Source of the DNA: an uncultured Bacilli bacterium
GTDB taxonomy: Bacteria; Bacillota_I; Bacilli_A; RF39; UBA660
DNA: 7,160 nt
Direction of reading: 5' to 3'
Assembly: GCA_947632255.1 (NCBI GenBank)
Contig: CANROL010000058.1
Coordinates: 1-7,160, forward strand
In this document: piece after piece, positions 1 to 5,592 of the stretch
How the letters are laid out: each line of letters begins with the position of its first letter
Numbering within the stretch: position 1 is the stretch's first letter
The notes under the pieces: model-generated
Told to the model about the DNA's origin: nothing
The model's input: only the letters and a program-made list of their open reading frames with translations
Database searches by the model: none
Program-made: the position numbers and the translations under genes

Positions 1-103
1 AAGATTTAGAGCCAAGGAGTAACCAAATAACAACCGCTAAAACAACGAGAAGAAGAACTACACCAATTATTATGCCTAATTTTTTGTTCTTTTCTTCATT
101 CAT
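1..103 (-). CDS. Small membrane-anchored protein, N-terminal part only
   Basis: Only the first 34 codons lie in the window; the gene continues past the left edge. The ATG at 103-101 follows a good Shine-Dalgarno (AAAGGAGA, 118-111) at 7 bases. The protein starts with a short charged stretch (MNEEKNKKLG) followed by about 20 hydrophobic residues (IIIGVVLLLVVLAVVIWLLL) and then GSKS. This is a signal-anchor or uncleaved signal segment, so the rest of the protein probably lies outside the membrane. There is no lipobox within the visible part. An ideal sigma-A promoter sits about 60 bases upstream. The family cannot be named from this fragment; many Bacillota proteins with extracellular domains begin this way. 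Confidence 0.8.
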   Translation of the reverse strand, partial: MNEEKNKKLGIIIGVVLLLVVLAVVIWLLLGSKS

Positions 104-161
104 AAACCTATCTCCTTTCATATTTTTAAACAACAATATGCCATCTAAAACTGTTACCCTA

Positions 162-190
162 ATTATATGATTAAAAAAATTAAAAGTCAA
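162..190 (-). promoter_or_regulatory. Sigma-A promoter of the left-edge membrane protein gene
   Basis: Reading the minus strand, TTGACT (190-185) is followed after exactly 17 bases by TATAAT (167-162). That is five of six and six of six matches to the sigma-A consensus. The predicted start is near 155, giving a leader of about 50 bases before the ATG at 103. It is divergent from the yidD promoter. Confidence 0.75.
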
Positions 191-295
191 TAGCTATTTA
201 GTAAATTGTGTAAACATTTCCCCTACCAATTTTTACTAATCTTTTAAAGCAACAATTAAAACATATTGCTAATAATAAATATGCTTTACATTTAC

Positions 296-324
296 TTGAT
301 ATGTTTAATATTTAGTGTTACAAT
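296..324 (+). promoter_or_regulatory. Sigma-A promoter of yidD, with start point at the start codon
   Basis: TTGATA (296-301), a 17-base spacer, then TACAAT (319-324). The spacer ends in TGT, giving an extended -10 (TGn). A start 6-8 bases after the -10 falls at 330-332, that is, on the ATG of yidD at 331. There is no Shine-Dalgarno sequence between the promoter and the ATG. Confidence 0.7.
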
Positions 325-330
325 TAATTC

Positions 331-552
331 ATGAAAAAAATATTAATAAAATTAATTAAACTATATCAAGTAACTCCTACCCACATGCATAGTGCATGTC
401 GCTTTTATCCTACATGTAGTAATTATGCTATTATGGCTTTAGAAACTTATAATTTACCCAAAGCTTTATATTTAATAATAAAAAGATTATTAAAATGTAA
501 TCCCTTTAATAAAAAAAGTGGTATAGATTTATTACCACCAAAAAGCAATTAA
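331..552 (+). CDS. yidD: Membrane protein insertion efficiency factor YidD
   Basis: A 73-residue protein with the YidD signature: an amphipathic basic N-terminus (KKILIKLIKLYQ), then CRFYPTCSNYA with the conserved Cys pair (about residues 23 and 29), and IKRLLKCNPF near residues 50-58. Length is normal for the family (about 70-85). In studied bacteria YidD lies on the inner face of the cytoplasmic membrane and assists YidC/Sec-dependent insertion of membrane proteins. It is usually encoded between rnpA and yidC; here it stands alone, without either neighbour in view. The start is fixed by alignment to the family: the next Met (residue 18) would remove the amphipathic helix. There is no ribosome binding site, and the promoter position predicts a leaderless message. 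The 3' end overlaps the stop of the convergent 84-residue gene. Confidence 0.93.
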   Translation: MKKILIKLIKLYQVTPTHMHSACRFYPTCSNYAIMALETYNLPKALYLIIKRLLKCNPFNKKSGIDLLPPKSN

Positions 553-570
553 TCTTTTTTTGGTGGTAAT
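531..570. repeat. Inverted repeat at the overlapping ends of two convergent genes
   Basis: Bases 531-544 pair with 557-570 without mismatch (14 bp, arm ATTACCACCAAAAA), with a 12-base loop at 545-556 that holds both stop codons. The stop of yidD is TAA at 550-552 and that of the opposing gene is TAA at 551-549. Each arm encodes the C-terminal LLPPK of one protein. The hairpin could act as a shared terminator for both directions, but the GC-rich part is at the base and no U-run follows it on either strand, so it is not a canonical intrinsic terminator. Confidence 0.65.
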
Positions 571-803
571 AATCCCCACATAAAATCTTCTAATGACTCC
601 CCATCTTCATTCGATATAATATTTACTACTCTACGAGCCTTAACAACATAATGAAATCTTTCAACTGCAAGTAGTAACCGTATACTTTCTTTTTTTGTAG
701 GATTATTTAAATAATTTAAATAGTAATCTTTTAATTCTAATAATACTTCTTTAGTTATATTATCAAAATCTTTATTTAAATATTTATCAAACTCTTCTAT
801 CAC
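549..803 (-). CDS. Hypothetical 84-residue soluble protein
   Basis: The start codon is GTG at 803-801, preceded at 5 bases by a strong Shine-Dalgarno (AGGAGGG, 815-809), which supports the start and the gene being real. The product is 84 residues, rich in charged residues and Leu/Tyr, and predicted mostly helical: a helix around residues 1-35 (EEFDKYLNKDF to LKDYYLNYL), an NPTKKES turn, a second helix with RLLLAVERFHYVVKARRVVN (about residues 42-61), and an acidic tail ending in MWGLLPPKKD. There is no signal peptide, membrane segment or recognisable catalytic motif. I do not recognise the family. It has its own weak promoter, lies downstream of the tRNA-Ser terminator, and converges on yidD with overlapping stops. 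Confidence 0.75.
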   Translation of the reverse strand: MIEEFDKYLNKDFDNITKEVLLELKDYYLNYLNNPTKKESIRLLLAVERFHYVVKARRVVNIISNEDGESLEDFMWGLLPPKKD

Positions 804-821
804 AATATCCCTCCTAAATCT

Positions 822-851
822 ATTCTATCAAATTGTTTAACTAAAAGTAAA
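822..851 (-). promoter_or_regulatory. Possible promoter of the 84-residue protein gene
   Basis: On the minus strand TTTACT (851-846), an 18-base spacer, and TAGAAT (827-822). The start point would be near 815, at the Shine-Dalgarno itself, so the leader would be only about a dozen bases. The match is moderate; read-through from the tRNA promoter is an alternative, although a terminator intervenes. Confidence 0.4.
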
Positions 852-880
852 TAATTTTTACTTTCTAATTTATTGCATAA

Positions 881-902
881 TAAAACTCCCAAAAATGGGA
901 GG
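881..902 (-). terminator. Intrinsic terminator after tRNA-Ser
   Basis: On the minus strand a 6-bp GC-rich stem CTCCCA/TGGGAG (901-896 with 891-886) with a four-base loop (895-892) is followed directly by TTTTATTA (885-878). It starts 13 bases after the tRNA 3' end and fits a terminator for that gene. Confidence 0.8.
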
Positions 903-913
903 TTATTTACTTA

Positions 914-1006
914 TGGCGGAGTAGAGAGGATTTGAACCTCCGCGCCAGCATTCGCCGACCTAAATCCTTAGCAGGGATCCCTCTTCAGCCTCTTGAGTAC
1001 TACTCC
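914..1006 (-). tRNA. tRNA-Ser (anticodon GCU)
   Basis: A 93-base class II tRNA on the minus strand. The acceptor stem GGAGTAG (1006-1000) pairs with CTACTCC (924-918), followed by discriminator G and an encoded CCA (916-914). The anticodon loop CTGCTAA has GCT at 972-970, inside a 5-bp stem GATCC/GGATT. The long variable arm forms a stem GTCGGC/GCTGGC with a GAAT loop, as expected for serine. The T arm is GGAGG-TTCAAAT-CCTCT. It reads the serine codons AGU and AGC, which this AT-rich genome uses often. The gene has its own promoter and terminator and is transcribed as a single unit. Confidence 0.97.
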
Positions 1007-1024
1007 ATCAAAAACTTCTATTTA

Positions 1025-1053
1025 ATAATACACTAAATAACTTTTGAAGTCAA
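1025..1053 (-). promoter_or_regulatory. Sigma-A promoter of tRNA-Ser
   Basis: On the minus strand TTGACT (1053-1048), a 17-base spacer and TATTAT (1030-1025). The predicted start is near 1018, about 12 bases before the mature tRNA 5' end at 1006. Confidence 0.75.
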
Positions 1054-1065
1054 TATTAATTTTTA

Positions 1066-1096
1066 TAATATTTGAAATTTAAAATTTCAAATATTA
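1066..1096. repeat. Perfect 31-base AT-only-core palindrome at the end of the Rpn-family gene
   Basis: Fifteen bases (TAATATTTGAAATTT, 1066-1080) are repeated exactly inverted (1082-1096) around a single base at 1081. The right arm includes the last codons and the TGA stop (1089-1087) of the minus-strand nuclease-like gene; the left arm lies downstream of that stop, 12 bases before the -35 of the tRNA promoter. As RNA it would form a long but AU-rich hairpin. No U-run follows, so it is not a standard terminator, though it may still stop or protect the transcript. Confidence 0.7.
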
Positions 1097-1920
1097 GAAT
1101 TTTCTAAATCTAATATTTCTGTTTTTGACAAACCAGTAAGTTCCATAATATCATCAATAGCCATATTTTTATGTATCATTTTTTTTGCTACTTTAGTAAG
1201 ACATTTATCTTCTGCTTCAGTACTTCTATCTTCAATTAATCTTTCTAAACCATTTTTTGATGATTCTCTATTCCATTCAAATACATAATCAATAATATCT
1301 TGCATAATTTCACCTCCATTTCTATATTTCATTAATTCTTCTATATCTTTGCTATTTATTAATCTTAAGCAAGTTATAAATTTATGTTCATCTACATTAT
1401 ATGGCATTTTATCAACCAAGTCAAATCTCACTAGATACATAATTGTATTATCTCTAGCGACTATATTTAATAAGTCATTTTTAAATCGATAACAGTTTAC
1501 TAATTTATTATTGCATTTATTAAAATTTCCTTTTATTAAATTTACACTTATAACCTTTTTCATATTTTTATAATCTATTTTTTTATTTTTTACTTTCTTT
1601 AATTGATTAGCAAAGATACGACACTTATAAGCATAGCTTTTGTTATAATCATCAATCGTAAAAGTATTTTTATACATTTCTAAAGAAATTATATCCCCAT
1701 TAGATAAATTAGCAACAATATCACCATAATAAAGATTAATAGTTTTATTATTTGGCATTAAATAAGCTTGTGGTGATACATTAATAATATTAAATGTTAA
1801 AGAAGAATTAATATAATCTAAAAATAAATTAATAAAGTACTTTAAAATATAATCATGAGAAAAAACATATTTAAAAGTTAAATCATCATTTAAAAACTTA
1901 AAGTCAATTTCCGTTAACAT
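1087..1920 (-). CDS. Rpn/PD-(D/E)XK nuclease family ('transposase') protein
   Basis: A 277-residue protein recognised as a member of the Rpn / PDDEXK_2 nuclease family, often annotated as 'PD-(D/E)XK nuclease family transposase'. The N-terminal hallmark is NDDLTFKYVFSHDYILKYFINLFL (about 11-34, here in pieces: DLTFKYVF, then LKYFINLFL). The putative active site is GDIVA (D67) followed by IISLEMYK (E81); most relatives have ExQ here, whereas this protein has Glu-Met-Tyr-Lys. The C-terminal region (about 225-277) is helical and charged, with the MAIDDIMELTGLSKTEI motif common at the end of these proteins. Members of the family cut DNA and promote RecA-independent recombination in E. coli; many are accessory genes that vary in copy number. 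The start ATG (1920-1918) has a good Shine-Dalgarno (GAAAGGAG, 1935-1928). There are no terminal inverted repeats to suggest an insertion sequence. The gene is intact. Confidence 0.85.
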   Translation of the reverse strand: MLTEIDFKFLNDDLTFKYVFSHDYILKYFINLFLDYINSSLTFNIINVSPQAYLMPNNKTINLYYGDIVANLSNGDIISLEMYKNTFTIDDYNKSYAYKCRIFANQLKKVKNKKIDYKNMKKVISVNLIKGNFNKCNNKLVNCYRFKNDLLNIVARDNTIMYLVRFDLVDKMPYNVDEHKFITCLRLINSKDIEELMKYRNGGEIMQDIIDYVFEWNRESSKNGLERLIEDRSTEAEDKCLTKVAKKMIHKNMAIDDIMELTGLSKTEILDLENSNI

Positions 1921-1945
1921 AGTTAAACTCCTTTCATAAAAATGT

Positions 1946-1974
1946 ATCTTAATACAATAAATTACTCATTTCAA
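1946..1974 (-). promoter_or_regulatory. Sigma-A-like promoter of the Rpn-family gene
   Basis: On the minus strand TTGAAA (1974-1969), a 17-base spacer, then TAAGAT (1951-1946). The start would be near 1939, about 20 bases before the ATG at 1920 and just upstream of the Shine-Dalgarno. A Spo0A-box heptamer ends four bases upstream of the -35. Confidence 0.55.
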
Positions 1975-1978
1975 GCTG

Positions 1979-2005
1979 TTCGACAAAACTTATCATTTTT
2001 CGACA
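1979..2005 (-). promoter_or_regulatory. Two tandem Spo0A-box heptamers
   Basis: TGTCGAA, the exact core of the 0A box, occurs twice on the minus strand, at 2005-1999 and at 1985-1979, with starts 20 bases apart (about two helical turns). The contexts are ATGTCGAAAAA and TTGTCGAACAG. The proximal box lies four bases from the -35 of the leftward promoter, the position at which Spo0A~P activates some sigma-A promoters. The same boxes sit 40-70 bases upstream of the rightward sigma-G-like promoter. The motif match is seen; binding by Spo0A is inferred. Confidence 0.55.
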
Positions 2006-2021
2006 TTCCAATTTAATATTT

Positions 2022-2051
2022 TGTATATATTAAATATATTTTAACATAATA
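2022..2051 (+). promoter_or_regulatory. Sigma-G-like promoter of the germination operon
   Basis: TGTATA (2022-2027), a 17-base spacer and CATAATA (2045-2051). These fit the forespore sigma-G pattern (GHATR, then CATWHTA). GerA-type operons are sigma-G dependent in Bacillus subtilis, so forespore-specific expression is expected. The start would be at about 2057-2059, leaving a leader of only about ten bases before the ATG at 2068. Confidence 0.6.
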
Positions 2052-2056
2052 AAATT

Positions 2057-2062
2057 AGGTGA
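2057..2062 (+). promoter_or_regulatory. Ribosome binding site that fixes the start of the A subunit
   Basis: AGGTGA lies 5 bases before the ATG at 2068. A GTG at 2059 in the same frame would lengthen the protein by three residues, but that GTG is part of the AGGTGA itself and has no Shine-Dalgarno of its own. ATG 2068 is therefore preferred. Confidence 0.75.
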
Positions 2063-2067
2063 AGTCT

Positions 2068-3501
2068 ATGGAAAATCGTTTAGTTAAACGTCTTAAAGAA
2101 GAATTTAATAAAGTCCCTGATCTAACTATAAAGAAAATTAAATTATCTTTATTAGATACTGTTTATGTATTATATTTAGAAACTGTATCATCTAGTGATA
2201 AAGTAAATGATTATATTTTAAAAAACTTAAGTAGTATTAGTACCAATAAAAATAAAAAAATATATAATTTAGATAGTATATTACCTGGACCTAATACTGT
2301 AAAAATAAATAATTATGATGAAATAGAATTTTTTATTACTAATGGTTTTACAATTATTATTAGACAAGATGAAGTACTAGCAATTGAAACTAAAGCAGAC
2401 ATAAATAGAAGTGTTGCTCCATCTGAAACAGAACCAGCGACTAATGGGCCAAAAGATGCTTTTACCGAAAATTATCAAATTAATTTAGGTTTAGTAAAAA
2501 GAAGACTTAAATCTAATACATTAAAAACTGATGAATTTATAATTGGTCGTAAGACTAAAACTAAAGTTGGGGTTATTTATTTTGATGATATTGCCGAAGA
2601 AGAATTAATAAATGAAGTTAAAGATAAAATAAGTAAAATAGATATTGATGGGATAATTGATTCTTCGATGATTGGCCAATTAATTATTGATGAATCAAAA
2701 GTTCACTTCCCTACTTATTTAATCACTGAACGCCCAGATAATGTTTCTAGAGCTTTACTTGAAGGCAAAGTTGCTATCATGGTTGATACTTCCCCTTTTG
2801 TTATTATTCTTCCTGCTTTCTTCGCGGATTTTATTAATCCTGGTATTGATGCATATCACAAAAGTACTAATGTAAACTTTCTTAAAATGGTTAGACTTAG
2901 TTGTTTTTTCTTATCCATGATTGTTCCTGCTTTTTATATTGCGATAGCTAATTATAATCAAGAAACTATTCCTACTCCCTTACTGGTTAGTTTTAGTATT
3001 CAAAGAGATGGTGTTCCCTTCCCCGCCATCTTTGAAGCTTTTATAATGTTATTTATTTGTGAAGTATTAAGAGAAAGTGATCTTCGCTTCCCTACTGCTT
3101 ATGGTAGTGCAATCTCTATTTTAGGGGCTTTAATACTTGGTGATGCTGCAGTATCCGCGGGTATAGTATCACCGATTATGATTATTACAATTGCTCTTAC
3201 TTTTATTTCCAGTTTAATATTTACCGAAATAGAAGTTTCTAATGCTCTTCGTTACTTAAGATTTATTTTTCTTATTTTAGCCTCTTTCTATGGTATTTTA
3301 GGAATTGTCTTTGGTTTATTCTATTTCTTTATTAAAATGAATGATATATATTCTTTTGGAAAACCATACTTCTTCCCATTTGTTCCTCATAATAAAACTT
3401 ACTTTAATAAAACAATTTTAAAATCCCCAACTAAAGAAGATACTAAACGAACTAAAATGCTTACCAAAAAGAATTTAACTAAACAAGGTGAAAATATATG
3501 A
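2068..3501 (+). CDS. gerKA: Spore germinant receptor A subunit (GerA/GerKA family)
   Basis: This is the A subunit of a GerA-type nutrient germinant receptor, located in the inner membrane of the dormant spore. Counting from ATG 2068 the protein has 477 residues, normal for the family. It begins with a cytosolic domain of about 225 residues carrying the family signature around residues 114-146 (RSVAPSETEPATNGPKDAF, then TENYQINLGLVKRR). Next is the ERPD...LLEGKVAIMVDTSPF motif (about 221-244), where the membrane domain starts. Hydrophobic segments follow at about 235-255, 275-295, 318-333, 347-360, 365-387 and 395-423, including FPTAYGSAISILG and GDAAVSAGIVSP. The basic cytosolic tail (FPFVPHNKTYFNK onward) is also typical. 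It is the first gene of a three-gene operon and overlaps the C-subunit gene by four bases (ATGA). The gerK symbol rests on gene order; the germinant is unknown. Confidence 0.95.
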   Translation: MENRLVKRLKEEFNKVPDLTIKKIKLSLLDTVYVLYLETVSSSDKVNDYILKNLSSISTNKNKKIYNLDSILPGPNTVKINNYDEIEFFITNGFTIIIRQDEVLAIETKADINRSVAPSETEPATNGPKDAFTENYQINLGLVKRRLKSNTLKTDEFIIGRKTKTKVGVIYFDDIAEEELINEVKDKISKIDIDGIIDSSMIGQLIIDESKVHFPTYLITERPDNVSRALLEGKVAIMVDTSPFVIILPAFFADFINPGIDAYHKSTNVNFLKMVRLSCFFLSMIVPAFYIAIANYNQETIPTPLLVSFSIQRDGVPFPAIFEAFIMLFICEVLRESDLRFPTAYGSAISILGALILGDAAVSAGIVSPIMIITIALTFISSLIFTEIEVSNALRYLRFIFLILASFYGILGIVFGLFYFFIKMNDIYSFGKPYFFPFVPHNKTYFNKTILKSPTKEDTKRTKMLTKKNLTKQGENI

Positions 3502-4583
3502 AAAAATTATTAATATTACTTCTTATTCCCTTTATTTTAAGCGGCTGCTATGATTATAATGAATTAAATGATTTAGCGATTATCTCAGGTGTCGGTATTG
3601 ATTATGAAGATGATAATTATGTAGTTACTTATGAAATATTAAGTACTAAAAAAAGTGGTGAAACATCAGGTGCTACTTCTACTTATACTGTATCTTCTAA
3701 AGGAAAAACTATCACCGAAGCTTTTTTAAAAAATGGTAACTTAATGGATAAAGTTCCTTATTATGATCATGTTGATATTGTTTTAATTAGTGAAGAAGTT
3801 GCTAAAAACTATTTTAAAGATGTTGCCGAATTTATTATTCGTGGTTCCCAATTTCGTAATGAAATATATTTATGTGTAGCAAAAGATGCCAAAGCTAAAG
3901 ACATAATTAAAACTACCACCAAAGAAAAACCTATTGCTAGTACTTTTATTACTGATTTATTAGAACATAGTAGTGACTCATCTTCGGCTGGTTACTATGA
4001 ACCATTTACCAAAACTTTAAATAAAATTATTACTAAAGGCGAAGATGCCCTAGCTCCAGTTTTTAGTTTAAAAGAAAAAGAAATAGTTTTAAAAGGTATG
4101 GCTATATTTAAAGATTTTAATTTACAAACAATTATTACTAATGACGAAGCATCAATTGTTAATCTTTTAAATAATTTTAAAACTACGGCAATTCTTTTTG
4201 AACATTATTGTAATAAAGATAATAAAACGGTTGTAAGTATATACCAATCTAATATTGATATTAAACCAACTAATAAAGAAGTTAAAATAACAGGTTCTTT
4301 GTATGGTCGTATATATCAAGATTCTTGTGGTTATAATTTAAAAGAAACGAAATCATATGAAGAATTACAAAAGATATTTACCAAAGTTATAACTAAAAAA
4401 ATGGATAATATTTTAAATATTATGAAAACTTATGAATCTAATGCCTTAAATATTGGTAAACTTTATTATAATAAATATCGTATTGAAGCTCCTAACTTAT
4501 GGATGAAGCAAAATATTACTTATGATTTAAATTTAAAAATAAATAAGAAAGGTTTAATATTTGAGGTGGAAAATGAAAAATAA
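3498..4583 (+). CDS. gerKC: Spore germinant receptor C subunit, Ger(x)C lipoprotein
   Basis: A 361-residue lipoprotein of the Ger(x)C family, the outer-face subunit of the germinant receptor. The N-terminus MKKLLILLLIPFILSGC is a type II signal peptide with lipobox LSGC and lipidation Cys17, followed by the family motif YDYNELNDLAIISGVGID (18-35). The remainder matches the three-domain GerC layout, ending in a C-terminal domain from about residue 270 with LKETKSYEELQKIFTKVI and a terminal beta-strand region. In known receptors the prelipoprotein is acylated by Lgt and the protein is needed for receptor function. The ATG overlaps the A-subunit stop (ATGA, 3498-3501), with Shine-Dalgarno AAGGTGA (3485-3491) six bases upstream, so translation is probably coupled. 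The gene overlaps the B-subunit gene by 11 bases. Placing C before B is the gerK order rather than the gerA/gerB order. Confidence 0.94.
   Translation: MKKLLILLLIPFILSGCYDYNELNDLAIISGVGIDYEDDNYVVTYEILSTKKSGETSGATSTYTVSSKGKTITEAFLKNGNLMDKVPYYDHVDIVLISEEVAKNYFKDVAEFIIRGSQFRNEIYLCVAKDAKAKDIIKTTTKEKPIASTFITDLLEHSSDSSSAGYYEPFTKTLNKIITKGEDALAPVFSLKEKEIVLKGMAIFKDFNLQTIITNDEASIVNLLNNFKTTAILFEHYCNKDNKTVVSIYQSNIDIKPTNKEVKITGSLYGRIYQDSCGYNLKETKSYEELQKIFTKVITKKMDNILNIMKTYESNALNIGKLYYNKYRIEAPNLWMKQNITYDLNLKINKKGLIFEVENEK
4563..4568 (+). promoter_or_regulatory. Ribosome binding site that fixes the start of the B subunit
   Basis: GAGGTG lies 4 bases before ATG 4573. The in-frame TTG at 4561 would add four residues (MRWK), but it overlaps this Shine-Dalgarno and lacks one of its own, so the ATG is the better start. 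Confidence 0.7.
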
Positions 4584-5592
4584 TGCTTACATAGTTTATT
4601 TCTTAACTAGAAGTCTATTTTTAGGTTTTGGTATATCAATGCTTATTTCTTTTACAGGTAAAGATACTTATTTACCCTCTTTATTAGGTATTTGTCTAGG
4701 TTTAATTATCACTTACTTTTATCAAAAAATAATTACTAAAAAAGAAAATCAAACTTTAAAAGATTTATATAAAAAAAATAAACCAATTGGTTTTATTGCT
4801 AAAGCTTTAATGCTCATTTCAAGTATATTTCTAGTTATTTATACCACAGTTTTATATATTGTCTTTGTTATTAGTTTCTTACTTGTTAATACTCCTCAGT
4901 TATATGTTGTTATTCCATTTATAATTATAGGTATTTATTGTGCTTTTAAAGGTTTAAAAATTATTAATCGGGTGGCAGCTTCTTTAATTGTTATTAGTAT
5001 AGTTTTATCTATATTTGGTTTTATTGGGTTAATAAAAGATTGTGAAATTACAAATTTTCTACCTATTTTAACGCATACCCCATTAGAATCTTTAAAAACA
5101 ACTTTAGCTTTTACCGGAATATCGGCATTTCCAAATATTTTAACTTTGCATTTAAAACCCAATATAAAAAATTATACTAAGTTTTATTTATTAGCCTCTG
5201 CTTTTTTAGTTCTAACTATTTTAATTATAAATGGTGTCTTTGGAGAAGCTTTATCTTTAATTTTTAGATTTCCTGAATACATGGTTTTAAAACAATTAAA
5301 AATATTTAAATTTATTGAAAAAGTAGAAAATGTTATTTCAACTGTTTGGGTATTTGATCTATTTATTACTTTAGTGATGGCTATATATTCTATTAAAGAA
5401 ACTCTACCAGAAAAACATAATAAATTAGTTACTACAATTATTATTGCTATTATTATTTTATTTATTGATAAAACATTTGCTTTTAATTATGTAAATGAAT
5501 TAAGACTATATTTTGTTTTACCATATATATCTTTAATACTAGCTATTCTAATTATTCCCCCATTTATGTATTTAGTTAAGAAAAATCATTAA
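4573..5592 (+). CDS. gerKB: Spore germinant receptor B subunit, spore permease
   Basis: A 339-residue integral membrane protein of the spore germination permease family (GerAB/GerKB, APC superfamily fold). It has about ten hydrophobic segments, near residues 5-27, 33-51, 75-103, 108-126, 133-155, 178-193, 203-226, 255-275, 285-303 and 312-335. The family motif FPEYMVLKQL followed by FIEKVENVIS (about 233-256) precedes segment eight. In characterised receptors the B subunit binds the amino acid or sugar germinant. The protein is slightly short for the family (usually about 360), mainly through a brief N-terminus. It is the last gene of the operon, overlaps the C gene by 11 bases and overlaps the convergent Nudix gene by 17 bases (5576-5592). 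No clear intrinsic terminator follows. Confidence 0.93.
   Translation: MKNNAYIVYFLTRSLFLGFGISMLISFTGKDTYLPSLLGICLGLIITYFYQKIITKKENQTLKDLYKKNKPIGFIAKALMLISSIFLVIYTTVLYIVFVISFLLVNTPQLYVVIPFIIIGIYCAFKGLKIINRVAASLIVISIVLSIFGFIGLIKDCEITNFLPILTHTPLESLKTTLAFTGISAFPNILTLHLKPNIKNYTKFYLLASAFLVLTILIINGVFGEALSLIFRFPEYMVLKQLKIFKFIEKVENVISTVWVFDLFITLVMAIYSIKETLPEKHNKLVTTIIIAIIILFIDKTFAFNYVNELRLYFVLPYISLILAILIIPPFMYLVKKNH

Noticed and set aside
198..239. TTAGTAAA/TTTACTAA inverted repeat between the two divergent promoters
   Set aside because: The arms are only 8 bp, AT-rich and 26 bases apart; it could be an operator but is too weak to report as a feature.
1087..1920. The Rpn-family gene as an insertion sequence
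   Set aside because: Although the family is called 'transposase', I see no terminal inverted repeats or target-site duplication flanking the gene; the 31-base palindrome is at one end only.
1921..2058. Riboswitch or other structured RNA upstream of the germination operon
   Set aside because: The gap is short, the predicted leader is about ten bases, and no conserved riboswitch core is visible.
4935..5162. A 75-codon open frame on the minus strand
   Set aside because: It lies wholly inside the membrane B-subunit gene on the opposite strand, lacks a good ribosome binding site, and resembles no family.
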